Assembly (NCBI RefSeq): GCF_003268885.1
Contig: NZ_QLSX01000003.1
Span: 62,001-126,000, forward strand
Direction: 5' to 3'
Source of the DNA: Onishia taeanensis
GTDB taxonomy: Bacteria > Pseudomonadota > Gammaproteobacteria > Pseudomonadales > Halomonadaceae
Length of the DNA: 64,000 bases
The number at the start of each line of letters is the position of its first letter. Position 1 is the first letter of the stretch. A program made the translations under genes and the position numbers. Below, piece after piece: positions 28,037 through 37,255 of this stretch. The notes below the pieces were generated by a model. The model made no database searches. It saw nothing but the letters and a program-made list of their open reading frames with translations, and was not told the origin of the DNA.

Positions 28037-29737
28037 ATGACCTCGACTTCTGTCGCCTCGCCGAGCTTCGGCGAACTGGCACTGCTGCCTGCCGTGCTGA
28101 CTGCCCTCGAAACTCTGGGCTATGAAACTCCCTCTCCGATCCAGGCGCAGACCATTCCTGCCCTGCTCGAAGGCCGTGACATGATCGGCCAGGCTCAGAC
28201 CGGTACCGGCAAGACCGCGGCTTTCGCGCTGCCGATCCTGTCTCGCATCGACCTCGCCCGCCGTGAGCCCCAGGTGCTGGTGATGGCTCCGACCCGCGAA
28301 CTGGCTCAGCAGGTCGCCGTGTCCTTCACTAAGTACGGCCAGAATCTGCAGGGCCTGCAGGTCGCTACCCTGTGCGGTGGCCAGGAATACCGCGAACAGC
28401 TCGGCGCGCTGAAGCGTGGCGCACAAGTCGTGGTCGGCACCCCGGGCCGCATCATCGATCACCTGAATCGTGGCAGCCTGAAGCTTGACGGCCTGTCCGC
28501 GCTGGTGCTCGACGAAGCCGACGAAATGCTGCGCATGGGCTTCATCGATGACGTCAAGCGCGTCGTCGCCGATACCCCTAAAGACGCCCAGCGGGTGTTC
28601 TTCTCCGCGACCCTGCCGACCGAGATCGAGCGCATCGTCAATCGCTATCTGGTCGACCCGGTCAAGGTCGCTATCGAATCGGCCCAGGGCACTGCCGACA
28701 GCATCGACCAGCGTTTGGTGCGCGCCGAAGGTGGCGCCAAGCTCGAGGCGCTGTCGCGCATCCTCGAGGTCGAGCCGGTCGATGGCGCCATCGTCTTCGT
28801 GCGTACCCGTGCCGCTTGTACCACTCTGGTCGAGCAGCTGACCGCTCGTGGCGTCAACGCCGCTGGCCTGTCCGGTGATCTGGACCAGAGCCTGCGCGAG
28901 CGCACCATCACGCGCCTCAAGCGTGGCAAGGTCGACGTGCTGATCGCGACAGACGTGGCCGCCCGTGGCCTCGACGTGCCGCGCATCACCCACGTCATCA
29001 ACTATGACCTGCCGCAGGACTCCGAAGCCTATACCCACCGCATCGGTCGTACCGGTCGTGCCGGGCGTAGTGGCGTGGCGATCACCTTCGCCGGCTTCCG
29101 CGAGACCCGCAAAGTACGCTGGATCGAGCAGGCCACCGGCCAGCACATGAGCGACATGGCGCTGCCCGACGAGGCGGCAATCCGCGCTCATCGCGACGAG
29201 ATCTTCCATCAGCGTGTGGTTGGCACCCTGACCGCCGGCAGCGACGAGCAGCGTGCGCTGGTCGAGCGCATGGTCGCCGAAGGGCATGATCCGGTTGAGC
29301 TGGCCTGTGCCTTCGCCGCCATGGCTCGCGCCGACGAAGCGCCGATCGGTCGCCTGCAGGCACCGAAGGATCGCAACAACGATCGCGCCGCTCGTGATAG
29401 CAAGCCGAAGCGTCGTGACAGCGCCCCGCGCGAAGGCATGACGCGCTACCGCGTTGCCGTTGGCCACAAGGACGGCGTCAAGCCGGGCCAACTGGTCGGC
29501 GCGCTGGCCAACGAAGGTGGTATCGAAGGCGCCCGCATCGGCCGCATCGATATCCGCAATGCCTTCTCCGTGGTCGAGCTGCCGAGCAGCCTGCCCGCCA
29601 GCATCCTCAGCAAGATGGCTCGCGCCAAGGTTGGCGGCCGTGCGCTGGAGATTAGCGAAGACAGCGGCGCGCCGGAGCGCGCACCGCGCCGTCGCAACAA
29701 CGACGACGCACCTGTTCGTCGCCGCTCGCAGGCCTAA
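28037..29737 (+). CDS. deaD: DEAD-box ATP-dependent RNA helicase, DeaD/CsdA-like
   Basis: 566-residue cytoplasmic RNA helicase for ribosome assembly and RNA unwinding. It has a Q motif (about 13-38), Walker A AQTGTGKT (53-60), PTREL (85-89), DEAD (159-162), SAT (190-192) and HRIGRTGRAG near residue 335. A basic linker is followed by a DbpA-type RNA-binding domain (about 470-545, MTRYRVAVGHKDGVKPGQLV) and an Arg-rich tail. The domain order matches DeaD/CsdA rather than DbpA, RhlB or SrmB. ATG at 28037 follows AAGGTG. A strong terminator lies at 29828. Confidence 0.95.
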   Translation: MTSTSVASPSFGELALLPAVLTALETLGYETPSPIQAQTIPALLEGRDMIGQAQTGTGKTAAFALPILSRIDLARREPQVLVMAPTRELAQQVAVSFTKYGQNLQGLQVATLCGGQEYREQLGALKRGAQVVVGTPGRIIDHLNRGSLKLDGLSALVLDEADEMLRMGFIDDVKRVVADTPKDAQRVFFSATLPTEIERIVNRYLVDPVKVAIESAQGTADSIDQRLVRAEGGAKLEALSRILEVEPVDGAIVFVRTRAACTTLVEQLTARGVNAAGLSGDLDQSLRERTITRLKRGKVDVLIATDVAARGLDVPRITHVINYDLPQDSEAYTHRIGRTGRAGRSGVAITFAGFRETRKVRWIEQATGQHMSDMALPDEAAIRAHRDEIFHQRVVGTLTAGSDEQRALVERMVAEGHDPVELACAFAAMARADEAPIGRLQAPKDRNNDRAARDSKPKRRDSAPREGMTRYRVAVGHKDGVKPGQLVGALANEGGIEGARIGRIDIRNAFSVVELPSSLPASILSKMARAKVGGRALEISEDSGAPERAPRRRNNDDAPVRRRSQA

Positions 29738-29827
29738 GCTCAAAGTTGTGAGCTAGGCACGCCTTAAACGGGAGTCTGAATCTTCAGGCTCCCGAGCCTC
29801 AGGGCATAGGCGCGAATGCCGCATAAA

Positions 29828-29861
29828 CGCAGGCCGGGGATTCCCCGGCCTGCGTTTTTTT
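29828..29861 (+). terminator. Rho-independent terminator of the DEAD-box gene
   Basis: Twelve-base stem CGCAGGCCGGGG with its complement, loop ATT, followed by seven T. A second weaker hairpin (GGGAGTCTGA/TCAGGCTCCC) lies just upstream near 29770. Confidence 0.92.
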
Positions 29862-29894
29862 ATGGGTACGACATGTCTCCGCCAGTCGAAGGCC

Positions 29895-31472
29895 TCAGAC
29901 CTCGCGCTTACCGTCGACCAGACGGCTGACGCCAGCCGGGTTGTCGTCACGCAGCGCTTCGGGCAGTAGCTCCTGGGGCAGGTTCTGATAGCACACCGGG
30001 CGCAGGAAGCGATGGATCGCGGCACTGCCCACCGAGGTGGTGCGTGAGTCAGACGTCGCCGGATAGGGACCGCCGTGCACCATGGCATGGCAGACTTCGA
30101 CGCCGGTCGGCCAGCCGTTGGCCATCACGCGACCGGCACGACGCTCGAGCACCGGCAGCAGGCCGCGGGCAGCGTCCAGATCACCATCATCCATCTGCAA
30201 GGTGGCGGTCAGCTGGCCTTCCAGATGCTCGGCCACGCGCTTCACTTCGGCCTGATCGGCGCACTCGACCACCAGTGAGGTGGCACCGAAAACCTCGGCC
30301 TGCAGGGCTTCGTCCTTCAGGAAGTCGGCCGCCTTGGCGACGAACAGCCCGACCTGGCAGGCGTTGGGGCCGTCGCCGGCCGGGCCACGCGCCACTTCGC
30401 GGGCATGGCTGCTGGCCACCAGGCCATCCACGCCCTGGGTGTAGGCATCGAAGATGCCCGGCGTCAGCATGGTCTGGGCGGCAGCGCCCTTCACCGCCTC
30501 GCCGGCGGACGCCACAAAGGCATCCAGCGACTCGCCCTTCACGGCGATCACCAGGCCGGGGTTGGTGCAGAACTGGCCGGCACCCATGTTCAGCGAGCCG
30601 ATAAAGGCCTCGCCCAGTTCCTTGCCACGATTGTTCAGCGCCTCCGGCAGCAGGAACACCGGGTTGATCGAGCTCATCTCGGCATAGACCGGGATCGGCT
30701 CCGGGCGCTCTTGCGCCGCCTTGGCCAGCGCCGTACCGCCGTTGCGCGAACCAGTAAAGCCGACCGCCTTGATGCGGGCATCGCGGACCAGGGCCTGACC
30801 GATGTCATTGCCAGAGCCGTAGATCAGCGAGAAGACCCCCTCGGGCAGCTCGCACTTGGCCACCGCCCGCTGCACGGCACGGCCGACCAGCTCAGAGGTG
30901 CCGGGGTGGGCCGAGTGAGCCTTGACCACCACCGGGCAGCCGGCAGCCAGTGCCGAGGCGGTGTCGCCGCCGGCTACCGAGAACGCCAGCGGGAAGTTCG
31001 AGGCGCCGAAGACGGCCACCGGGCCCAGAGCGATATGGCGCTGGCGCAGGTCGATCCGCGGCATCGGTTCGCGTTCGGGCAATGCCGGGTCGATGCGCAC
31101 GTCGAGCCACTCGCCGGCCCGCACCACCGAGGCGAACAGACGCAGCTGGCCACAGGTACGGCCGCGCTCGCCCTGAAGACGGGCCTGGGGCAGGCCGGAT
31201 TCGGCCACACCGCGCTCGATCAGCTCATCGCCGATGGCCTCGATCTCGTCGGCGATGGTCTCGAGGAAGCGCGCCCGCGCCTCCAGGCCGGTCTCGCGGT
31301 AGGTCTCGAAGGCTTCCCAAGCAAGCTCACAGGCCTGCACGACTTCGGCCTTGCTGCCGGCGGGATAGCCCGGCGACAGGGTCTCGCCGGTGGCGGGATT
31401 GATGGCGTGAATGGCCTTGCCATTGGCGGTCACGGCGCGCTGGCCGATCAGTTGCTTGCCTTCCGGTGTCAT
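29895..31472 (-). CDS. Alpha-ketoglutarate semialdehyde dehydrogenase, copy 1
   Basis: 525-residue aldehyde dehydrogenase, branch of 2,5-dioxovalerate dehydrogenases, oxidising alpha-ketoglutarate semialdehyde to alpha-ketoglutarate. Motifs: [30 protein letters not shown], Glu in [11 protein letters not shown] and catalytic Cys in [12 protein letters not shown]. The start at 31472 follows AGGAG. It is the last gene of cluster A, 65 bases after the XylX-like gene that would produce its substrate. It is nearly identical in protein to the copy at 49082 (I count about 15 differences), while the DNA differs more. Substrate is inferred from family and context. Confidence 0.93.
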   Translation of the reverse strand: MTPEGKQLIGQRAVTANGKAIHAINPATGETLSPGYPAGSKAEVVQACELAWEAFETYRETGLEARARFLETIADEIEAIGDELIERGVAESGLPQARLQGERGRTCGQLRLFASVVRAGEWLDVRIDPALPEREPMPRIDLRQRHIALGPVAVFGASNFPLAFSVAGGDTASALAAGCPVVVKAHSAHPGTSELVGRAVQRAVAKCELPEGVFSLIYGSGNDIGQALVRDARIKAVGFTGSRNGGTALAKAAQERPEPIPVYAEMSSINPVFLLPEALNNRGKELGEAFIGSLNMGAGQFCTNPGLVIAVKGESLDAFVASAGEAVKGAAAQTMLTPGIFDAYTQGVDGLVASSHAREVARGPAGDGPNACQVGLFVAKAADFLKDEALQAEVFGATSLVVECADQAEVKRVAEHLEGQLTATLQMDDGDLDAARGLLPVLERRAGRVMANGWPTGVEVCHAMVHGGPYPATSDSRTTSVGSAAIHRFLRPVCYQNLPQELLPEALRDDNPAGVSRLVDGKREV

Positions 31473-31537
31473 GGCTTTCTCCTGACGCATTAATGAAATG
31501 AACGATATCGGTTGCTACCCGCCCATTGGTGCAAACG

Positions 31538-32710
31538 CTAGTGATGGCGACGGATGGCAAGATGCGCGAACAGCGCGCGCAGGCCGAAGGTCCAGGGCGG
31601 CAAAAGATCACTGCGGCCGACGTGATTGACTAGCGCGCCAAGGCTTGGGGTGGCGATGGTCACGCGGTCATTCAGATGGTGGGTGAAGCCCTGGCCCGGG
31701 CCATCGCGGTCCTGAACGGGGGAGAACATGGTGCCGAGGAACAGCATGAAGCCGTCAGGATACTGATGGTGAGCACCCTGGGTCTGTGACACCAGATCCA
31801 TGGGGTCGCGGCTGATTTCGCGCATATCGCTTGAGTCTTCCAGCACGAAGTTGTCGTCGCTGCCTTCGATGCGCAGCGAGACCTGAGCCTGGCGAACCGT
31901 ATCCATCGTGAAGCGCTCGTCGAACAGACGAATGAAGGGACCGATGGAACAAGACGCGTTGTTGTCCTTGGCTTTACCCAGCAGCAGGGCGCTGCGTCCC
32001 TCGATGTCACGCAGGTTGACGTCATTGCCCAGGCTGGCGCCTTTCGGAGCACCGAAGGCATCGACGGCGAGCACGATTTCAGGTTCAGGGTTGTTCCAGC
32101 GCGACGCGGGATGAAGGCCGACGGTGTCGCCGAAGCCCATCGAGGAGAGTGGCTGGGCCTTCGAGAATACTTCGGCGTCTTCGCCGATACCCACTTCCAT
32201 ATATTGAGACCAGGCACCTCGCGCCTGGAGATCTGCCTTCAGGGCGAGGGCCTGAGGCGAACCCGGTTGGATTCGCGACAGGTCGCCACCGATCAATGAC
32301 TGGATCTCGCGGCGCAGCTCACTTGCCCGTTGCGGGTCTCCACCAGCCTGCTCTTCGATGACTCGCTCGAGCAGGCTCACGGCGAAGGTCACGCCGCATG
32401 CCTTGACCGTCTGTAGATCACAAGGTGCAAGCAGGCGAGGGACGCTTTCAGCACCGTTGAGTGATGCGGCGAGCAGCGCATCGACCTGGCCCAGCGATTC
32501 GCCCTCTACGTCTTGGACGAAGGCGGCGGGATCTGCCAGGTCGAGCAGGTCGGCGATGGTTGCAATCTGCGCTGAGATATCCAGCACTTCGCCACGGCGT
32601 ACGATCACAATGGCAGGGCCTGGATGCGGCGTATCGCTCCAGACTCGGCCGATCAGCAGGGCCTGGTCGAGGTCTTGGGGAAGACAGTGATGAGGATCGA
32701 TTGGATTCAT
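31538..32710 (-). CDS. FAH-family 2-keto-3-deoxy-sugar acid dehydratase, XylX-like
   Basis: 390-residue fumarylacetoacetate hydrolase-superfamily protein. N-terminal LPQDLDQALLIGRVW and the length resemble XylX of Caulobacter, the 2-keto-3-deoxy-D-xylonate dehydratase of the Weimberg pathway. Metal-binding acids are likely in YMEVGIGEDAEVFSK and PEPEIVLAVDAFG; further family segments are GNDVNLRDIEGRSALLLGKA and FLGTMFSPVQDRD. Directly upstream of KGSADH, it would convert a 2-keto-3-deoxypentonate to alpha-ketoglutarate semialdehyde. An alternative is the diketo-deoxyfuconate hydrolase of L-fucose catabolism, given the fuconate dehydratase in this cluster. The second of two ATGs is chosen because AGGA abuts the first. 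Confidence 0.85.
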   Translation of the reverse strand: MNPIDPHHCLPQDLDQALLIGRVWSDTPHPGPAIVIVRRGEVLDISAQIATIADLLDLADPAAFVQDVEGESLGQVDALLAASLNGAESVPRLLAPCDLQTVKACGVTFAVSLLERVIEEQAGGDPQRASELRREIQSLIGGDLSRIQPGSPQALALKADLQARGAWSQYMEVGIGEDAEVFSKAQPLSSMGFGDTVGLHPASRWNNPEPEIVLAVDAFGAPKGASLGNDVNLRDIEGRSALLLGKAKDNNASCSIGPFIRLFDERFTMDTVRQAQVSLRIEGSDDNFVLEDSSDMREISRDPMDLVSQTQGAHHQYPDGFMLFLGTMFSPVQDRDGPGQGFTHHLNDRVTIATPSLGALVNHVGRSDLLPPWTFGLRALFAHLAIRRHH

Positions 32711-32742
32711 GGTCATTCCTGTAGCTGAAAGAGCCTGGCGAC

Positions 32743-34170
32743 TTATGCCCGGCGGGGCAGAATTCGTCCGGCGGCCATCAGGTCGTCGGGATCGAAAAGG
32801 GTCTTGAGGCCGCTGATTAACTCGAGTTCGAGATCGCTGAGACCGGCCAGAAACGGTGTCTGTTTGACGCGGCCAATGCCGTGTTCAGCGCTAATGCTGC
32901 CCTGGTAGCGCTCGACAATAGCGAACAACTCACCTTCGAGCTCGTGAAGCAGGGCCTGCTTGGCGGCGAGGTCCAAGTCGGGAGGAGGGAGCAAATTGAA
33001 GTGCAGGTTGCCGTCACCGATATGGCCATAGGCGATGATTTCGGTGTTCGGCGAGCGAGCGATCATGGCTCGGCTGGCCTCGTCGTAGAATTCGCTGAGC
33101 GATGAGATCGGCAGTGAGATATCGGTACGAAGGTGTTCGCCGCGGTGCTGCTGGCCCTCGACCATGTATTCACGAATCTGCCAGAGGCGGTTGGCCTGGG
33201 TGTCGTTAGCGGCCAGAACGCCATCGAGCACCTGACCGTCCTGCATGCCATTCTCGAAGAGGTGTTCGATCATGGCATCGAGATCGACCGGGCCGCTGGC
33301 GGCGACTTCGAGCAGCACATAGACCGGGTAAGCGCTCTCCAGCGGATCGGATAAAGAAGGAGCCGCCTCAAAGGCGAGCTCCAGACAGGCACGAGGGATA
33401 AGCTCGAACGCGCAGAGCAGGTCGCAGCAACTGCGACGTGCTTGAGCATAGAGCGCCAGCGCAGCGGGAACGTCGGGGACGGCGACCAGCGCAGTGCGAG
33501 TGGTCTCGGGTTTGGGGAATAGCTTCAGCATCGCGCCGGTCACGATACCCAGTGTGCCCTCGGCGCCGATGAACAGCTGTTTGAGGTCGTAACCGCGGTT
33601 GTCCTTGTGCAGGGCATGCATGCCGTTCCAGATTCGCCCGTCAGGTAACACCACCTCAAGACCCAGCACTAGCTGACGCATCATGCCGAAACGCAGCACG
33701 TTGAGTCCGCCTGCATTGGTGGCGATATTGCCGCCGATCTGACAGCTTCCCTGCGCACCTAGGCTCAGCGGGAAGTCGCAGTTGCTCTCTGCGGCAGCGT
33801 CCTTGATGGTCTGGAGCACGCAGCCGCTGTCTACGCTCAGCGTGAAGTTGAGGGGATCGATGTCTCTGATCCGGTTTAATCGCTCGAGGCTAATCACCAG
33901 TTCCGGGCGTTCGGCATCGGGTAGTGCGCCACCGACCAGCCCGGTATGGCCGCCCTGGGCGACCATCGGTACTTGGTGGCGATGACAAAAACTGACGATT
34001 GCTGCAACTTCCTCCGGGCTACGCGGACGGGAGACGAGCAGTGGCTCGCCGAGACGCTCGCCGCTCCAATCGGTGGTGTAGCGAGAGGTGTCTGCTGTTT
34101 CGCTGATGACGCCGCTCTCGCCCAGTAACTCGGTCAAGAAGGCTCTTAGCGCTTTCTGGCCAATGTTCAT
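32743..34170 (-). CDS. FAD-linked D-2-hydroxyacid dehydrogenase (GlcD/D-lactate dehydrogenase type)
   Basis: 475-residue PCMH-type flavoprotein. The FAD-binding loop is VPMVAQGGHTGLVGGALPDA, followed by ALPDAERPELVISLERLNRI. The C-terminal FAD-oxidase part has the family motifs IAYGHIGDGNLHFN and AEHGIGRVKQ, giving the catalytic histidine. The family oxidises D-lactate, glycolate or D-2-hydroxyglutarate, often to quinone or an electron-transfer protein. In this operon it could oxidise a D-hydroxyacid imported by the TRAP system or a pathway product. The start at 34170 follows AGGAG; it lies 26 bases after dctM. Confidence 0.88.
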   Translation of the reverse strand: MNIGQKALRAFLTELLGESGVISETADTSRYTTDWSGERLGEPLLVSRPRSPEEVAAIVSFCHRHQVPMVAQGGHTGLVGGALPDAERPELVISLERLNRIRDIDPLNFTLSVDSGCVLQTIKDAAAESNCDFPLSLGAQGSCQIGGNIATNAGGLNVLRFGMMRQLVLGLEVVLPDGRIWNGMHALHKDNRGYDLKQLFIGAEGTLGIVTGAMLKLFPKPETTRTALVAVPDVPAALALYAQARRSCCDLLCAFELIPRACLELAFEAAPSLSDPLESAYPVYVLLEVAASGPVDLDAMIEHLFENGMQDGQVLDGVLAANDTQANRLWQIREYMVEGQQHRGEHLRTDISLPISSLSEFYDEASRAMIARSPNTEIIAYGHIGDGNLHFNLLPPPDLDLAAKQALLHELEGELFAIVERYQGSISAEHGIGRVKQTPFLAGLSDLELELISGLKTLFDPDDLMAAGRILPRRA

Positions 34171-34196
34171 GCAAGGTCTCCTGTCGCAATGCGATG

Positions 34197-35453
34197 TCAT
34201 TGATGCCAGAGGATCAGGCCGGGAAAGAGCAGGAATGCCGCCAACAGCAGCAGAAGGGTCAGATAGAAGGGCAGCAGGCTCTTGACCAATTCCTCCATGC
34301 CGACCCGACCGACACCACAGCCGACGTAGAGCACGGTGCCAACGGGTGGGGTGATAAGCCCTAGACCGAGAATGAACGACATCAGCACGCCGAAATAAAC
34401 GGGGTCGATGCCGAGCTTGACCACGACCGGCGTCATCAGTGGCGCCAGGATCACCATGGCCGGCGTGAGGTCCATGAAAAAGCCCACCACAAGGAGGAAA
34501 AACGACAGGAGCAGGAGCAGCAGCAGCCGGTTATCTGTGATCGCCGAGAGGCTAACGACCAGTTGCTGCGGGATCATGTTGGCGGTCAGCAACCAGGCCA
34601 GCACACTGGCGAAGGCCAGAAGTAGCATGACGACGCCCGTCAGTCGGCCGGTAGCGATGCACAGTGTGAAAAAAAGTCGCAGGGTGAGGCTGCGATAGAC
34701 GAACATCGACACGGCTATGGCATAGATCAGCGCGATGGCGGCACTTTCGGTGGGCGTGAATACGCCGGAGAGAATTCCCCCCACGATGATCACCGGCAGC
34801 AGAAGTGCCAGCAGGGCGTCCTTGAGCGCCAGCCAAAGCTCGCGGATATCGAAGGGCTGTGCCTTGCCGGTCTTCTTGGCCTGGAAGAAGGTGGTGATCG
34901 CCAGCCCCAGGGTGATCAGGATGCCGGGCAGAATGCCGGCCATGAACAGGGCCGATATCGACGTATTGGTCACCACGCCGAATAGAATCATCGGAATCGA
35001 TGGCGGAATGATGATGCCTACCACCGAGGCCGCAACCACGATGGCTGTGGCCATTGAGGCGCTGTAGCGATGCTGCTTCATTGGCTCGATCATCATGCTG
35101 CCTACGGCGGAGGCATCGGCAACCGCCGAGCCGCTGATGCCGCCGAAGAACATCGAGGTCAGAACCGCCACCTGGCCTAAACCGCCAGAGATGAAGCCGA
35201 CCAAGGCGCTGGCCAGTCTCACCAGGCGCTTAGCGATGCCCCCTTGGCTCATCACTTCGCCTACCAGGATGAACAGCGGAATCGCTAGCAGCGGGAAGGA
35301 ATTCAGGCCGTTGACCGCCTGAGCGACGATCGGTGACAGCGAGTAGTCGGCGTATACAAAGATGAACAGGCTGATCGCTGCCAGCCCGAACGAAATGGGT
35401 AGGCCTATGACGATGCAGATCGCCAAGCCGATGAGGATACTCCACAGAATCAT
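34197..35453 (-). CDS. dctM: TRAP transporter large permease (DctM), cluster A
   Basis: 418-residue inner-membrane subunit with about twelve hydrophobic segments. Family features include FPLLAIPLFILVGEVMSQGG, GGISGSAVADASAVGSMMIE, ASVVGIIIPPSIPMILFGVV and LGLITPPVGTVLYVGCG. Its start overlaps the dctQ stop by four bases (ATGA). With DctQ and DctP it forms a sodium-driven importer of an organic or sugar acid. Confidence 0.95.
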   Translation of the reverse strand: MILWSILIGLAICIVIGLPISFGLAAISLFIFVYADYSLSPIVAQAVNGLNSFPLLAIPLFILVGEVMSQGGIAKRLVRLASALVGFISGGLGQVAVLTSMFFGGISGSAVADASAVGSMMIEPMKQHRYSASMATAIVVAASVVGIIIPPSIPMILFGVVTNTSISALFMAGILPGILITLGLAITTFFQAKKTGKAQPFDIRELWLALKDALLALLLPVIIVGGILSGVFTPTESAAIALIYAIAVSMFVYRSLTLRLFFTLCIATGRLTGVVMLLLAFASVLAWLLTANMIPQQLVVSLSAITDNRLLLLLLLSFFLLVVGFFMDLTPAMVILAPLMTPVVVKLGIDPVYFGVLMSFILGLGLITPPVGTVLYVGCGVGRVGMEELVKSLLPFYLTLLLLLAAFLLFPGLILWHQ

Positions 35454-35941
35454 TGCGGCTGCCCCCTGAGCAGATGATAGAGCGCCAGGCTATTGGCGAT
35501 CAGCGTGAGCACTGCCATCACGGGCATGGCGCTGTAGAGCACGGTCCCGGGGATTTTTAGCATCGGCGTGGCGCTAGTGAAGCCGGAAACCTGATCCCAG
35601 AAACCCATCAGGATGCACACGCAGACGACATAGATGATGGCGATCGACAGCAGCGAGAACAGCTTCTTGAGCGGGGCCGGAGCCTTGTCCTTGAAGAAGC
35701 TGACGGCGACGTGCTCCCGGTCGATGCTGCCGAGGCCGGCGCCCAGCAGGACTAGCCAAATGAACAGCACGCGGGAGAGCTCTTCGGCCCATGCGTAGGA
35801 GTAATTGAGCACGAAGCGGCCGAAGACGTTGGCCACTACACAGAACACCACACCTACCACCAGCAGGCCGACGGCGACCTCCAGGCTGGTCTTGAGCAAG
35901 GTGAGCATGCGGCGGGACGTCGAGGGGGTAGATACGTTCAT
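35450..35941 (-). CDS. dctQ: TRAP transporter small permease (DctQ), cluster A
   Basis: 163-residue protein with four predicted membrane helices; SYAWAEELSRVLFIWLVLLG and GSIDREHVAVSFFKD are typical of DctQ. The start at 35941 is preferred because GGAGGG lies just before it. Sixty bases separate it from dctP, and they contain a 9-bp hairpin. Confidence 0.92.
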   Translation of the reverse strand: MNVSTPSTSRRMLTLLKTSLEVAVGLLVVGVVFCVVANVFGRFVLNYSYAWAEELSRVLFIWLVLLGAGLGSIDREHVAVSFFKDKAPAPLKKLFSLLSIAIIYVVCVCILMGFWDQVSGFTSATPMLKIPGTVLYSAMPVMAVLTLIANSLALYHLLRGQPQ

Positions 35942-35961
35942 GAAGCCCTCCAGAAATGACA

Positions 35962-35991
35962 CGTCGGGCGAGAGCAGGCTCCCGCCCGACG
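35962..35991. other. Intercistronic hairpin between dctP and dctQ, cluster A
   Basis: Nine-base perfect arms CGTCGGGCG/CGCCCGACG around a 12-base loop, in the middle of the operon and without a T-run. Likely a partial terminator or RNA-stability element that keeps the binding protein more abundant than the permease. Confidence 0.6.
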
Positions 35992-36001
35992 GCTGCGATG
36001 G

Positions 36002-37054
36002 TTACTGCGAGGCAGCGCGGACTTGGTCAATCAGCTCGCCGCCGATCTGGTCACGCCAGTTGTCGTAGACCGGTGCGACCTTCTCTTGGAAGGCTTTTAC
36101 CTGTTCCGGAGACAGCTCGGTGATCTCCATGCCGGAGTCGGCGAGATCCTGCTTGATCTGGTCGTTCATGCTGCGACCAACGTGGCGCTCGTATTCGCCC
36201 ATCTGCTTGGCCGCATCGCGCAGCAGCTGCTGGTAGTCAGCCGGCAGGCGAGACCAGAAGCGCTCCGAGACCAGCGTAATGAACGGGGTGTAGACGTGGT
36301 TGGTTTCAGTGGCGTAATCCTGAACCTCGTTGAAGCGCGAGGACTGGATGGTGATCCACGGATTTTCCTGGCCATCGACCACGCCCTGTTCCAAGGCGGT
36401 GAAGAGCTCCGCGAAGGACATCGGCGTCGGGTTGGCCCCAAGGGTGCGCCAGATATCCAGGTGGATGGGGTTCTGCATGGTGCGGATCTTGAGACCCTCG
36501 AGATCCTCCGGTGCTGTCACCTCATGGCGGCTGTTGGTCAGCTGACGGTAGCCGTTCTCGGCCCAGCCGATCGCCACAAGCCCATTGGTCGAGGCTTCAT
36601 CCAGCATCTGTTGGCCGATTTCGCCATCCAATACCTGGTCGGCCACGTCCGGAGTGGGGAACAGGAAGGGGAGGTCGAAGAGAGCGAACTTCGGGAACAT
36701 GCTGACCAGCGGCGAGGTCGATGGCGCGGTCATCTCCAGGGTGCCGGACTGCAATGCGCTCACCGCCTGCAGGTCATCACCCAGCTGAGCGCCGGGAAAC
36801 AGTTCGACCTGGATGTGGCCATCGCTACGCTGTTCGACGATCTTTTCGAAGTACTCCAGGCCGCGGTACTGGGCACCGGACTGGGTGGTGCCAATACTGA
36901 ACTTGAGCTTGAAATCACCATCGGCCTGGACGACGTCGCCTTGGACGGCGGGGATCGGCGGCATTTCAGGTGCGGCACTGGCCTGCAGGGTGGTCAAGCC
37001 CAGCAGTGTGGCACCGATCAGAGAGGTCACACGCGTCATTGTGGTTGTTGTCAT
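36002..37054 (-). CDS. dctP: TRAP transporter periplasmic binding protein (DctP), cluster A
   Basis: 350-residue periplasmic solute receptor. The signal peptide covers about the first 27 residues (cleavage after QASA). The mature part shows FKLKFSIGTTQSGAQYRGLE, VELFPGAQLGDDLQAVSALQ, EDLEGLKIRTMQNPIH with the family arginine, and GVVDGQENPW. The N-terminal methionine is chosen from AAGGAG upstream. Gene order is dctP-dctQ-dctM-FAD dehydrogenase-XylX-KGSADH, so the ligand is probably a pentonate or other sugar acid. Two ATATGTTSAACATAT-like operators, 21 bp apart, lie 99-136 bases upstream. Confidence 0.94.
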   Translation of the reverse strand: MTTTTMTRVTSLIGATLLGLTTLQASAAPEMPPIPAVQGDVVQADGDFKLKFSIGTTQSGAQYRGLEYFEKIVEQRSDGHIQVELFPGAQLGDDLQAVSALQSGTLEMTAPSTSPLVSMFPKFALFDLPFLFPTPDVADQVLDGEIGQQMLDEASTNGLVAIGWAENGYRQLTNSRHEVTAPEDLEGLKIRTMQNPIHLDIWRTLGANPTPMSFAELFTALEQGVVDGQENPWITIQSSRFNEVQDYATETNHVYTPFITLVSERFWSRLPADYQQLLRDAAKQMGEYERHVGRSMNDQIKQDLADSGMEITELSPEQVKAFQEKVAPVYDNWRDQIGGELIDQVRAASQ

Positions 37055-37153
37055 GCTTGGCTCCTTGGTGTGGCTGGCGTGTCTGCAACACGCGGCGTGT
37101 AGGCCGAACGCGATGTGTTGCGTATCGGCCCGGGATGAACACGTCATCTCTGA

Positions 37154-37190
37154 TTATGTTCATCACATGATTTTATATGTTGAACTTACA
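37154..37190. promoter_or_regulatory. Paired 15-bp operators upstream of cluster A dctP
   Basis: Sites centred at 37161 (TTATGTTCATCACAT, 12 of 15 to ATATGTTCAACATAT) and 37182 (ATATGTTGAACTTAC, 13 of 15), exactly 21 bp apart. Same arrangement as upstream of araD1 (51762) and dctP2 (54990), and same sequence as the palindrome before the GntR gene (60790). Confidence 0.7.
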
Positions 37191-37255
37191 TGAGAGAGGC
37201 GCTCGATGAGACTTGGCCATTGGTCGTAGTGTTGTGGCAGACGGCGAAGATCCGG

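Noticed and set aside
27938-29743. 601-codon open frame antisense to the DEAD-box helicase
   Set aside because: Exact shadow of a high-GC conserved gene; composition is Ala/Asp/Gly-rich without recognisable motifs.
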